A program made the translations under genes and the position numbers. Of a DNA stretch of 64,000 bases, positions 19,690-29,038 are shown in pieces (position 1 is the stretch's first letter; each line of letters starts with the position of its first letter). The notes beneath the pieces were generated by a model. It made no database searches. It was not told the origin of the DNA and saw nothing but the letters and a program-made list of their open reading frames with translations. This stretch comes from Methanimicrococcus blatticola (lineage in GTDB: Archaea > Halobacteriota > Methanosarcinia > Methanosarcinales > Methanosarcinaceae), in NCBI RefSeq assembly GCF_004363215.1, contig NZ_SNYS01000011.1:1-64000 (forward strand). The letters run 5' to 3'.

Positions 19690-20952
19690 TTAAAATTTAT
19701 ATTCTCTATGTCGTTTCCAGATGAAAAGAGCCGCAACCCCAATTATAATCACCGGAATGAGTAATAAAAACCAGTAATCTAAAGCCGTTTCAATGGTGTT
19801 GCTTCCGATTGCATTATAAGTAACGGTTTGAATTCCACCGGTTTTTGCACTGTTGTTGTATGTGTAACTGTAAGTGATCGGCACTTCATAATATCCTTCA
19901 GAGGTTGCCGAAAGAGAATACTCAATCACTTTCTGGTTGTTCGGTGTGATCAAATCAATGTACATCGTTGCGGTATCGCCGGTGACATTAATGTCTTTTC
20001 CGCTGATTGTTGCGTTGGTCGGCAGTTGGAATTGAACGCTGACGTATTGCGCGGGCATTGTTCCGATATTTCTGATGGTGATATTTCCGTCAATTTTTGA
20101 ACGCGTATAATAATCAACCGTGTTTCCGCTCGGTCCTGCCGGCGTAAATACCAATGCTGCCAAATCACTGACTTCAATTGTTACATTTTTGCCGCCGTTA
20201 CTCTTGTAATCATATTTTACGCCGAGTGCGTTTTCAGCGGTTACCTCAACCGGCGGCATATTTTTGTTGCCGGGCTCAACCGCTTTAATCTGATAAATTT
20301 TGTATGTATTGTTTGTGTTTTTATTAATGGTCTGATTCACGGTATTGTTTATGGTTATATTTGATTGCATGAATCCTTCCGGGAGGTGGTCGTTAATTGT
20401 AACGTTCTTCGCGTCATAATTTCCCTTGTTTTCGACGTAAATGGTCACCATGACAACATCATCCACCGAAATATTGGTTGCAGGACTCAGAACTTTTGTA
20501 ACAATCAAATTCGGTTTGCCTGCGCCTTCCGCGTTGGAGTGGCCGCCGTCAACGTATCCGGAGTTTGTAATGTCCGCGTTGGACCAAAATTCCAATCGAA
20601 CCTGGTTAAATCGGCCTGATTCTCTGAAATCAATTGCTCTGACGGTGTAATTTCCGTCAGCAGCCGTAAAACTCATTGTTTGATTCAATGATAATTTGGT
20701 TCCGTTTATCCTTTCCCATTTATCATTTTTCCATTCATAAATGCTGATTGAAGCGTTTCCGGACGTGTTGCTACTGTTATCTTCGTCAGTAGTAACAGCA
20801 ATTGCACTGGCTTCAATAATCACATTGTTTATCATGTACCCGTCGCCGCCTTCAAGCCAGTCGTCTTTTTGCCACGCGGCAGCGGGTGATATAACCGCCA
20901 TTATCAGAATTGTAAAGAATAATAATCCTGCACCATATTTTATCAGTTTCAA
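19690..20952 (-). CDS. Exported, membrane-anchored surface protein with DUF11/CARDB-like domains
   Basis: A 420-residue surface protein. A signal peptide ends near residue 26 (SPAAAW). A hydrophilic N-terminal domain (to about 150) follows, then a DUF11/CARDB-like domain (PNLIVTKVLSPATNISVDDVV, VYVENKG-type strands). A second beta domain comes next, and a C-terminal membrane span (YWFLLLIPVIIIGVAALFIW) with a short basic tail. Many Asn-X-Ser/Thr sites fit glycosylation. The start is TTG 20952, with GAGGGG 8 bases upstream. Such proteins are common in Methanosarcina envelopes; a specific role cannot be inferred. Confidence 0.75.
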   Translation of the reverse strand: MKLIKYGAGLLFFTILIMAVISPAAAWQKDDWLEGGDGYMINNVIIEASAIAVTTDEDNSSNTSGNASISIYEWKNDKWERINGTKLSLNQTMSFTAADGNYTVRAIDFRESGRFNQVRLEFWSNADITNSGYVDGGHSNAEGAGKPNLIVTKVLSPATNISVDDVVMVTIYVENKGNYDAKNVTINDHLPEGFMQSNITINNTVNQTINKNTNNTYKIYQIKAVEPGNKNMPPVEVTAENALGVKYDYKSNGGKNVTIEVSDLAALVFTPAGPSGNTVDYYTRSKIDGNITIRNIGTMPAQYVSVQFQLPTNATISGKDINVTGDTATMYIDLITPNNQKVIEYSLSATSEGYYEVPITYSYTYNNSAKTGGIQTVTYNAIGSNTIETALDYWFLLLIPVIIIGVAALFIWKRHREYKF

Positions 20953-21114
20953 AATAATTCCCCTCTAAATGTTTTTATAAGGTTTATGTTTTTATAAAGT
21001 CTATGTTTCGTTTTTAATTTACAACCTTTGTATTTTTAATTAAGTTAACATTCATCTCATTTATTTAATATTATTGATTTTTCAACAATCACAGTTGCGG
21101 AGTTCGACAGTGTT

Positions 21115-21951
21115 TTACTTGACAATATCAAGTCCTATATCAATCCACTCCGCATCATTTGTAACGGCGCTGAGCGAAATAACATCTATGCCGGTGACAG
21201 CATACTCTTTTAACTCCTCTTTGCGAATGCCGCCGGAAGCTTCTAAAAGAACACGGGCCCGAAGATTCTTCTGTTCCAACAAAATGACAATGTCACGAAT
21301 CTGATCCGGTGTCATATTATCTAAAAGAATAATGTCAGCACCGATTTCAGCGGCTTTCATCGCTTGTTCTTTTGTGTCGGCTTCCACTTCTATTTTTTTC
21401 GAAAAAGAGGTTTGACGTTTCGCTTCGTTAAATGCCTGTTCCAATCCCATAATTTCAATATGATTGTCTTTAATCATCACCATGTCCGAAAGACTTTGGC
21501 GATGCGGATCTCCCCCGCCGTCCAACACCGCTTTCTTTTCATATTTTCGAATGCCGGGAGTTGTTTTGCGGGTGGCTGCGATTTTGGGCGCATTTTCACC
21601 GGCAGCATCTTTTACGATTTTGACATAACCGGCGGTGTTGGTTGCAATTCCCGATAAATGAGAGATGAAATTTAAGACAAGGCGTTCCGCACGCAAAATT
21701 GAAACGGAATCGCCGGTGAGTTCATACAAAACATCTCCGGCTTTGGCAAAATCTCCGGGAGATTTTTTCTGTTTATATGTTATTTTCATATAATCAAAAA
21801 TAGCGGACGCGATTTCAAGACCGGATACAACACAGTCTTCTTTTACAAAAATGATTGCATTGACATTTTGATTTTTGACAAGCGTGCAGGAAACGTCATC
21901 CTCTCTTAAATCTTCTTCAAGGAAGTGCTCAATTTCTTTCTGCAGTATCAT
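21115..21951 (-). CDS. nadC: Nicotinate-nucleotide pyrophosphorylase (quinolinate phosphoribosyltransferase)
   Basis: Makes nicotinate mononucleotide from quinolinate and PRPP in de novo NAD synthesis. The 278-residue chain has the N-terminal EDLREDDVSCTL, ERLVLNFISHLSGIAT, the PRPP/quinolinate-binding ATRKTTPGIRKYEKKAV, DPHRQSLSDMVMIKDNH, and IILLDNMTPDQI with EASGGI. All key basic residues are present. It is divergent from nadX and part of a NAD gene cluster. Confidence 0.94.
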   Translation of the reverse strand: MILQKEIEHFLEEDLREDDVSCTLVKNQNVNAIIFVKEDCVVSGLEIASAIFDYMKITYKQKKSPGDFAKAGDVLYELTGDSVSILRAERLVLNFISHLSGIATNTAGYVKIVKDAAGENAPKIAATRKTTPGIRKYEKKAVLDGGGDPHRQSLSDMVMIKDNHIEIMGLEQAFNEAKRQTSFSKKIEVEADTKEQAMKAAEIGADIILLDNMTPDQIRDIVILLEQKNLRARVLLEASGGIRKEELKEYAVTGIDVISLSAVTNDAEWIDIGLDIVK

Positions 21952-21986
21952 TTTTTTCCTCGCGTTTTATTTTAAAACAGATTTAA

Positions 21987-22051
21987 TTATTAGATAAATC
22001 AGATATTAACTATTAGATAAATCAGATTTAACTATTAGATAAATCAGATTT
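21987..22051. repeat. Three tandem copies of a 22-23 base repeat
   Basis: The core TAGATAAATCAGAT recurs at 21991, 22014 and 22036 in the divergent nadC-nadX gap. It could be a regulator-binding array or simple slippage. Its position between two divergent NAD genes makes an operator array possible. Confidence 0.7.
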
Positions 22052-22192
22052 TGAATTAAATATTTTTCAGTCAAAAATCGAAATTTTGCGCGTATTTTAT
22101 AATCTTTTCTTTTTCGTTTAAAGCAAAAGACATAATAATACGAAAATATAAACCGAAGAATCACTATTCATTCAAATTCAGGATGTCATTTC

Positions 22193-23014
22193 ATGATTAA
22201 AATCGGTGTTATCGGATGCGGCTTTATCGGCACTCAAATCTGTTTAGCGGTAGATTCGGGTGCAATTCCTGCCGAAATATTCGGTATTTTTGATTTTTCG
22301 GATGAAAAAGCCGATGCTGTTTTAAAACTTTTCAAAAATTTAAACGGGACCCCTCAAAAATACACGCCTGAAGAAATGATTGAATCTTGCGATTTAATTA
22401 TTGAATGCGCTTCTCAGGAAGCGGTTTTGAAATATGCTCTTCCTGCCGCAGAGAACGGTGTCGACCTCATGGTTCTCAGCGTCGGCGCGTTCCAAGATCC
22501 CGACTTTTACCGCAAAGTCCGGGAAACCGCAGCCGCAAGCGGATCTAAAGTTTACATCCCGTCCGGCGCGATTGCCGGAACAGACGGTTTAAAATCAGCA
22601 GCAATTGCCGGATTAACATCGGTTTCGGTAACAACTCGAAAACCAGTTTCAGGACTTGCCGGCTCTCCTTATCTCATTGAAAACGGCATTGATTTGTCGG
22701 GGCTTAAAGAGCCGAAACTTGTTTTTGAAGGAGCGGCAGCTGAAGCGGTTGTCGGCTTTCCTAAAAATGTGAATGTCTGCGCAACAATCAGTTTATGCGG
22801 TCTCGGATTTGAAAAAACGAATGTTCGAATTATTGCCGACCCGACGATTTCTGAAAATATTCACGAGTTAGAAGTTTATGGCGATTTCGGACACATGAAA
22901 ATGACGATTGAAAACAAACCGTCTCCGCAGAATCCGAAAACAAGCTATTTGGCAGCACTTTCCGCGGTTTCTGCTTTAAAAAGAATCACCGACCCGATTC
23001 AAGTCGGCATTTGA
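22193..23014 (+). CDS. nadX: L-aspartate dehydrogenase
   Basis: Converts L-aspartate to iminoaspartate with NAD(P)+, feeding quinolinate synthase. The 273-residue protein starts with the Rossmann motif KIGVIGCGFIGTQI. It also has IECASQEAV, VLSVGAF, IPSGAIAGTDGLKSA, and the catalytic-domain VNVCATISLCGLG, followed by the conserved NIHELEVYGDFG. Together with nadA and nadC this gives a full route from aspartate to nicotinate mononucleotide. Confidence 0.93.
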   Translation: MIKIGVIGCGFIGTQICLAVDSGAIPAEIFGIFDFSDEKADAVLKLFKNLNGTPQKYTPEEMIESCDLIIECASQEAVLKYALPAAENGVDLMVLSVGAFQDPDFYRKVRETAAASGSKVYIPSGAIAGTDGLKSAAIAGLTSVSVTTRKPVSGLAGSPYLIENGIDLSGLKEPKLVFEGAAAEAVVGFPKNVNVCATISLCGLGFEKTNVRIIADPTISENIHELEVYGDFGHMKMTIENKPSPQNPKTSYLAALSAVSALKRITDPIQVGI

Positions 23015-23201
23015 TTTTCTTCTTAATTTACTTTCTTTTTATTGATTTTCTTCTAATCCTTCTTTTTCTTCTTCTTTTCTTCTTTATATTTCTTTTTTCA
23101 AATATTTTTTCAGTCGGCCGATATCTGTCCGATTCGCTATTTGTCATATTTTCCGACAAATTTCGAAACACTTATAAAATTCGGGTTTGATATTATCTGT
23201 G

Positions 23202-24527
23202 ATGCAGAATTCAAAAACATATCGCGCGTATACGCTCAACAACTTTAACGAAATTGAGCAATTTTCCGCGGTCGCAGACGCCGACCGCGAAGTCGTTGAA
23301 ATCATCGGGCGCGTTTTTCCTTTTAAAACCAATAATTATGTTGTGGAAGAGCTTATCGACTGGGAGAACGCACCGGCAGACCCTCTTTTTACATTGCATT
23401 TCCCGCGCAGGGAAATGTTGCTTCCCGATCAGTATGAATCCATTAAAAAACTGATTCAGTCGGATGCGGATAAGTCTGTCATTGATGAAAAAGTCGAAGA
23501 AGTCCGTCTGTCATTTAATCCAAACCCCTCCGGCCAAGTTCATAATGTGCCTGAAATCGGTGGCATGAAACTGGACGGGCTGCAACACAAATATCGGGAA
23601 ACCGTTCTTTTTTTCCCGAAGCAGGGGCAAACCTGCCACGCGTATTGCACTTTTTGTTTTCGGTGGCCGCAATTTTCAAAATTCATAAATCTGTCCGATA
23701 CGAAATTTTCCATGACGCAGGATTATGAAGTTTACATGGATTATTTGAAATCAAAACCGGATGTCACTGACATTTTATTTACGGGCGGCGATCCGCTGAC
23801 AATGAGCACATCCGTTTTGAATTCTTATGTCGATCGGCTTCTTGAAGAGGACATGAAGCAAATCAAAACGATCCGCTTCGGCACGAAATCTTTGGCGCAC
23901 TGGCCGTATCGCTTTACAACCGACAAAGACGCGGATGACATCATCAAATTGTTTGAACGCATCAAAGATGCCGGAAAACATGTCGCGGTGATGGCGCATT
24001 TCAACCATCCCAAAGAATTATCCACGTCGGTCGTTGAAGAAGCGATTGCGCGCATATTAAAAACAGGCGCACAAATTCGAACGCAATCTCCCGTTTTAAA
24101 TCATATTAATAATGATCCTGCCGCCTGGTCTCAAATGTGGCGCCGTCAAGTCGACCTCGGCTGTATTCCTTATTACATGTTTGTTGCGCGAGATACGGGT
24201 GCCAAACATTTCTTTGAACTTCCGCTCGCTGAGTGTCACCGCATTTTTCAGCAGGCGTATCAGGGTGTCAGCGGTATCTGCCGAACCGTTCGCGGTCCGA
24301 GTATGAGCTCACACCCGGGAAAAATTCAGATTCTCGGTGTCAGCGATGACCCCGGCGAAAAAGTCTTTGTTCTTCGTTTTATTCAGGGCCGGAATCCGAA
24401 TTGGGTGGCGCGCCCGTTTTTTGCGAAATTCGATCCCGATGCCACATGGATTGACCAACTGAAACCGGCTTTCGGGAAACCTGAATTTTTCTTTGAGTCA
24501 GAATTGGATGATTATTTGAATCCGTAA
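23202..24527 (+). CDS. KamA-family radical SAM protein (lysine 2,3-aminomutase-like)
   Basis: A 441-residue radical SAM enzyme related to lysine 2,3-aminomutase. The cluster-binding Cys are C145, C149 and C152 (CHAYCTFC), followed by FTGGDPLTM, RFGTKSLAHWPYRF, and SSHPGKIQILG near the C terminus. The start lacks the KamA N-terminal RWNDWRWQ-type segment, so the substrate may not be lysine. ATG 23202 has no Shine-Dalgarno but a TATA-like CTTATAAAA about 23 bases upstream, suggesting a leaderless message. It lies between nadX and nadA, which hints at a link to amino acid or NAD metabolism without proving it. No acetyltransferase partner (AblB) is adjacent. Confidence 0.85.
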   Translation: MQNSKTYRAYTLNNFNEIEQFSAVADADREVVEIIGRVFPFKTNNYVVEELIDWENAPADPLFTLHFPRREMLLPDQYESIKKLIQSDADKSVIDEKVEEVRLSFNPNPSGQVHNVPEIGGMKLDGLQHKYRETVLFFPKQGQTCHAYCTFCFRWPQFSKFINLSDTKFSMTQDYEVYMDYLKSKPDVTDILFTGGDPLTMSTSVLNSYVDRLLEEDMKQIKTIRFGTKSLAHWPYRFTTDKDADDIIKLFERIKDAGKHVAVMAHFNHPKELSTSVVEEAIARILKTGAQIRTQSPVLNHINNDPAAWSQMWRRQVDLGCIPYYMFVARDTGAKHFFELPLAECHRIFQQAYQGVSGICRTVRGPSMSSHPGKIQILGVSDDPGEKVFVLRFIQGRNPNWVARPFFAKFDPDATWIDQLKPAFGKPEFFFESELDDYLNP

Positions 24528-24654
24528 TGGATTTTTGTTCTCATTCTTTCTGTTCATTTCATTTTTATTCAAGTCATTTCTCTAGAATTCGTTTTTCCGA
24601 AACCGTTTAATAGGAATATAGATTTGATTATTTGTTTTCAAGGATTGGGATTTT

Positions 24655-25569
24655 ATGGACAACAATGAGATTTTACGGCGTATTTCCGAGTTAAAAGAGG
24701 AAAAGAACGCCGTCATTTTAGCGCATAATTATGCCCGCGCCGAAGTTCAGGACATTGCCGATTTGGTCGGTGATTCTTTTTCACTCAGTCAGGCCGCTGT
24801 CGACTTAGACACGGATATGATTGTTTTTGCAGGCGTTCACTTCATGGCGGAAAGTGCTTACATTCTTTCGCCTGAGAAAACGATTCTTCTGCCGGATGCT
24901 GATGCAGGCTGTCCGATGGCGGATATGGTAACGGTTGAACCCCTCCGTGAAGCGAAAAAGAAGCACCCCGATGCTGCCGTTGTTTGTTATGTCAACAGCT
25001 CGGCCGCGGTCAAAGCCGAATCCGATGTTTGCTGCACATCAGCGAATGCAAAAGAAGTGGTTTCGGCAATTGAAGAAGATGAAATTTTATTCGTTCCCGA
25101 CAAAAATCTCGGTCATTATATTTCGACTTTAACGGATAAAAAAGTGCATCTGTGGGATGGTTTTTGTCCGATTCACCAGCAAATCACCGCGTTTGATGCA
25201 CTGGCGGCAAAATCACAACATCCGAATGCCGTTTTTTTGGCGCACCCCGAGTGCCGCCCCGAGGTTTTGGAGCTTGCCGACGGTATTTTCAGTACGGCCG
25301 GCATCATTAAATATGCCGCCGCGTCAAATGAAACAGAATTCATCATCGGCACGGAACAGGAAATGATGCATAAATTACGGCAGGACAGCCCTGATAAATC
25401 ATTTTATCCCGTCTCCAAATATGCTTATTGCGCCAATATGAAAATGGCGACACTTCCTTCCATATTGAATGCGCTTGAAACGGAAACGACAAAAATTACG
25501 GTTCCCGACGAAATCCGAATCCAAGCGAAAAAGGCATTGGATCGAATGCTTGAAGCCGTTCCGAAATAA
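24655..25569 (+). CDS. nadA: Quinolinate synthase
   Basis: Condenses iminoaspartate with dihydroxyacetone phosphate to quinolinate, using a [4Fe-4S] cluster. The 304-residue chain has VILAHNYARAEVQDIADLVGDS, DAGCPMADM, CCTSANA, PDKNLGHYI, HPECRPEV, STAGIIKYA and FIIGTEQEMMHKL. The three cluster Cys lie in the DAGCPMAD, CCTS and KYAYCANM-type segments. It follows nadX and the KamA-like gene. Confidence 0.95.
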   Translation: MDNNEILRRISELKEEKNAVILAHNYARAEVQDIADLVGDSFSLSQAAVDLDTDMIVFAGVHFMAESAYILSPEKTILLPDADAGCPMADMVTVEPLREAKKKHPDAAVVCYVNSSAAVKAESDVCCTSANAKEVVSAIEEDEILFVPDKNLGHYISTLTDKKVHLWDGFCPIHQQITAFDALAAKSQHPNAVFLAHPECRPEVLELADGIFSTAGIIKYAAASNETEFIIGTEQEMMHKLRQDSPDKSFYPVSKYAYCANMKMATLPSILNALETETTKITVPDEIRIQAKKALDRMLEAVPK

Positions 25570-25611
25570 TTCAAAAATAATTCTAATAACTGACCGCAAA
25601 CGGATGAAATC

Positions 25612-26481
25612 ATGAATCTGATTCAAAAAATCTTAACTTATTTGGAATTTATGAGATACAAAAATGCCGCTATGGCCGGCGTTTCATCTGTTATTGCCGT
25701 TTTTATCGTTTCTTCTATTCTCGATTATCCGATGGAAGGAGATTTGCTTTACAACATTTCACATCTCTTCTACATTTTCCTCATGGTCTTTTTAGCAACC
25801 GGCGCCGGCAATATGCTCAATGATTATTATGATATTGACATTGACCGCGTCAACAAGCCGCACCGCCCGCTCCCGTCCGGTCGCATCGGATTAAAAGAAG
25901 CTGTTTATCTGACGATTATTTGTTTCTCCATTGCGCTTTTGATTGCATTTTTAATCAATCCGGTTTCGGGAATCATCGGTTTCATCAATGTTTTCATTTT
26001 GATTTGGTATGCGAAGACATTGAAAAGAACCGTTCTGCTCGGCAATTTGTCTATTGCATATTTGACCGGCTCGACTTTTCTCTTCGGCGCGTCTTTCTTC
26101 GGAACAGACGGCGTGATTGTGATGATTCCGCTTTTCCTGCTGGCATTTTTAGCAACGGCGGCGCGTGAAATTGTCAAAGATATCGAAGACATCAAAGGAG
26201 ATTCAGAAGATGGCGCCGTTACTTTCCCGATTAAATACGGCGAAAAACCGGCCATCGGACTTGCGGCTCTTTTCGGCTTTTTAGCCGTTCTTCTCAGCCC
26301 GCTTCCGTATTTGATGAACATTTTGACGGTTCACTATCTTTACGCTCTCGTCTTCGGAGCTTTGTGTTTCTTCATTGCCATTTACGCTTTGGTTGCCAAC
26401 AAAGATTATGCCAAGTCATCCAAATATTTTAAACTCGCAATGTTTTTGGCGTTGGCAGCGTTTATTGTCGGGCTTTTTTAA
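25612..26481 (+). CDS. UbiA-family prenyltransferase, probable digeranylgeranylglyceryl phosphate synthase
   Basis: A 289-residue membrane protein with about eight or nine membrane segments and the two Asp-rich motifs of UbiA enzymes: NDYYDIDIDRVNKPHRPLPSG near residue 66 and the second around KDIEDIKGD near 187. The first motif, with its RPLPSG ending, is typical of archaeal geranylgeranylglycerol phosphate geranylgeranyltransferase, which adds the second chain of archaeal membrane lipids. ATG 25612 is 42 bases after nadA, so they may share a transcript. Confidence 0.88.
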   Translation: MNLIQKILTYLEFMRYKNAAMAGVSSVIAVFIVSSILDYPMEGDLLYNISHLFYIFLMVFLATGAGNMLNDYYDIDIDRVNKPHRPLPSGRIGLKEAVYLTIICFSIALLIAFLINPVSGIIGFINVFILIWYAKTLKRTVLLGNLSIAYLTGSTFLFGASFFGTDGVIVMIPLFLLAFLATAAREIVKDIEDIKGDSEDGAVTFPIKYGEKPAIGLAALFGFLAVLLSPLPYLMNILTVHYLYALVFGALCFFIAIYALVANKDYAKSSKYFKLAMFLALAAFIVGLF

Positions 26482-26483
26482 CT

Positions 26484-26630
26484 AAGATCGCTCGCTTCGC
26501 TCACGATTTTTCATGGCGGGGGGAGGCGGTGTTTGCAGAAACGCTTTCGCGTTTTATGGCTTCGCCGTCGATGGGAGGGTGGCGTTTACTGAAAAATCGC
26601 TCCGCGATCCGTTCAAATTTCAAAAAAGTT
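26484..26630. repeat. Mosaic REP-like intergenic repeat, copy 1
   Basis: Palindrome-rich sequence after ubiA. The module ATCGCTCGCTTCGCTCACGA plus TTTTTCATGGC (26487-26517) recurs exactly at 60155-60185. The module GGCGGTGTTTGCAGAAACGC and its continuation TTTCGCGTTTTATGGCT recur at 49303. Inner stems such as ATCGC/GCGAT and ACGC/GCGT could form hairpins. No open reading frame explains it. Confidence 0.85.
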
Positions 26631-26666
26631 TGAAAAAAATGACATTTGTTTTTCCAAAATAAAACA

Positions 26667-29012
26667 TCACTTCTCTGCTTCTTTTCGTTTCCCAATCGCC
26701 TTACATCTTCGATTGGCACAGAATTCAACAGCATCTTTATTCTGTTCTTTGACGCGGAACATATTCCAGCCGCATGTTTCGCATTTGTTGTCTAAAATTG
26801 TCAATCTTCCTTTATCCGGCAGGGATTGCGTGTGACCGCATTGGAGTGTGCATTTCAGGAACCGCCCGTCTTTGTATTCGATGAGCTGCATCTCACCTTC
26901 TTTGCAGCGCGGGCAAGTGCCGACAACTTCGGGCGGGTTGCAAATCACATTTTGATCGCAGCTGAAACACGGGCCGACACCGACAGCCCATTCGTATTTT
27001 TTGCCGACATCTAAGACGGCAACGCCTTCTTTCGGGCAGTTTTTGGTTCGCTGAACAGTTAGCGCGCCGGTTTTCGGCAGCGGATATGTTTGCGAACAAT
27101 CGGGGTAGCCGACACAGCCGACAAAGCGGCCGTTGTCTGTTGTCACGATTCGAAGCGCGTTTTGACAGATCGGGCAGGTGCCGATGTAATTCTTTTTGTC
27201 GCTCTCGGCGGCTTCTGTTTTGATGCTGCCGCTGAGTTTTGTGACCAAACGGTCTTTGTTTTCCGTCAAGTCGGCATACATTTTTTTAATCAATTCGGTT
27301 CCGGTGGAAACGGCTTCATCCATTGTGATTTTGCCGTCTTCGACTTGCTGAATCAATTCTTCAACTTGAGCACGAATTTTCGGGCGAATCACAATCGGGA
27401 CCGACGCGTCCAAACTTTCCATAAGCATGTAACCGGTATTCAAAATCGACAGTGTTTTTCCTTTGGCTTCAAAATAACCGCGTTTTTTATTTGTTTCAAT
27501 GTGTGTCGGCGCGGTTGCTTTTGTTCCGATGCCGTTTTTATCCATCAGCGTGAGCAATTCGGCTTCCGTTAATTTCTTCGGCGGGGCGGTTTTTGATGCC
27601 GTATTCATAATCTTTTTAACGGCGGTTGCATCGCCTTCATTAATGTCCGGCAAAAACTTGTCGTTTTTCGTTTCAAAATCATAAATGTCAAGCCAACCGG
27701 CAAACTTTTTAATCGAACCGGCCGCGTCAAATAAATCCTCTTTGATTTTCATTTCCATTTTCGTCTTTTCAAAAATCGCGGCGGGCATTAAATTCGCAAG
27801 GAAATGGCGGCAAATCAAATCATAAACCGCATACGCGCCCGGAAGTTTTATCATACTCTCGACGGTTGACTTCGTTGCGCCGCGAATCGGGTGAATCGGC
27901 GGATGGTCTTTCGCATCTTTCGGACCGTTTTTGGATTTAATGCCGGCAGGCGCGGTTACAATTTGAGAAACGGCGGTTGCGTAATCCGGATTTTTGGCCA
28001 TGTCGGCAAGAATCACTTTAAAATCAAAATCATCCGCGTACTTATTTGTCTCCGTTCTCGGATAACTGGTCAAACCTGAAAGGTAAAGCTGTTCCGCAAT
28101 TTCAAGGGATTTCTCCGGGCTGATATTTAAAAAAGCGGAAGCGCGTTTCAAAAACTCGGTCGTGTTTAACGGAAACGGCGGCGCCATGCTTTGTTCACGA
28201 ACCGTTTTCTTATGAACGACGGCTGTTTTTTCGCCTTTAATCCGCGCCATGATTTCATCGGCTTTTTCTTTTTCGGGAATGTGCCCGGCGCGGTGGGTTC
28301 CCGTAAAAACATTGCCGTCGGCATCAAAATCAGCCGTGATTTTCCAAAAGTCTTTGGGGTTGAATTCACGAATCGCTTTCTCGCGCTCGTATACGAAACC
28401 GCAAGTCGGCGTCTGACACGGGCCGATTGAAAGAATGTCTTTCGTAAACGCTTTTTCACGAACGGAAAGCGTGACGTAACGCGTAAACGCCGCGCCCATT
28501 TTCAAATCCAAAATTTGGCGCGTCTCGGCAGCCATCGCCAAAGCGGCATCGGGCTCTCCCGGATTGTCAAACGCATTTTCAATTTCATTTTTAGAAAACG
28601 TTGAGTAACGGGCGCGTTTAATCGGCACTTTTGCAACGCGTTCAGCAAGCTCTTTGGCTTCAAAGCCGATGTTTTCACCCTCGCGGTCATAGTCGCAGGC
28701 CAAAATAATTGTGTCGGCTTCCTTTGCCAACTTTTCAATCGCAAACGCGAAATTTTCTTTCGTCACCATTTTTATCGGCGAAATGTCCAAAAGCGCACCG
28801 GGCTCAACGCCTGTCCAGCTGTTGTATTCAGCGGGGAAATCGTAATTCATGATGTGACCGGCAAGACCCGCAATCGCCCAATCATTTCCGTCACGCTTGA
28901 ATCGGTAAACAGCAATGCCTTCTATGGACGTGCGCTTGTAATTGCCTTGACCTAAAATATTGGCAATTTCTTCAGCCGCTTTGTTTTTTTCAGCGAATGC
29001 AACGATTGTCAT
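26667..29012 (-). CDS. topA: DNA topoisomerase I (type IA)
   Basis: A 781-residue archaeal type IA topoisomerase that relaxes negatively supercoiled DNA through a 5' phosphotyrosine. The Toprim domain opens with VAFAEKNKAAEEIANIL and has the metal-binding CDYDREGENIGFEA. The catalytic Tyr is in GLTSYPRTETNKY. The C-terminal third (from about residue 595) has several Cys4-type zinc ribbons (CPICQNALR, CVGYPDC, CPRCKEGEM, CETCGWNMF, CANRRC). GAGGTGG precedes ATG 29012. It lies 26 bases after the DP1 gene, so the two replication genes form an operon. Confidence 0.95.
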   Translation of the reverse strand: MTIVAFAEKNKAAEEIANILGQGNYKRTSIEGIAVYRFKRDGNDWAIAGLAGHIMNYDFPAEYNSWTGVEPGALLDISPIKMVTKENFAFAIEKLAKEADTIILACDYDREGENIGFEAKELAERVAKVPIKRARYSTFSKNEIENAFDNPGEPDAALAMAAETRQILDLKMGAAFTRYVTLSVREKAFTKDILSIGPCQTPTCGFVYEREKAIREFNPKDFWKITADFDADGNVFTGTHRAGHIPEKEKADEIMARIKGEKTAVVHKKTVREQSMAPPFPLNTTEFLKRASAFLNISPEKSLEIAEQLYLSGLTSYPRTETNKYADDFDFKVILADMAKNPDYATAVSQIVTAPAGIKSKNGPKDAKDHPPIHPIRGATKSTVESMIKLPGAYAVYDLICRHFLANLMPAAIFEKTKMEMKIKEDLFDAAGSIKKFAGWLDIYDFETKNDKFLPDINEGDATAVKKIMNTASKTAPPKKLTEAELLTLMDKNGIGTKATAPTHIETNKKRGYFEAKGKTLSILNTGYMLMESLDASVPIVIRPKIRAQVEELIQQVEDGKITMDEAVSTGTELIKKMYADLTENKDRLVTKLSGSIKTEAAESDKKNYIGTCPICQNALRIVTTDNGRFVGCVGYPDCSQTYPLPKTGALTVQRTKNCPKEGVAVLDVGKKYEWAVGVGPCFSCDQNVICNPPEVVGTCPRCKEGEMQLIEYKDGRFLKCTLQCGHTQSLPDKGRLTILDNKCETCGWNMFRVKEQNKDAVEFCANRRCKAIGKRKEAEK

Positions 29013-29038
29013 TTTTCCACCTCTGCCTCTTTTCCCGC

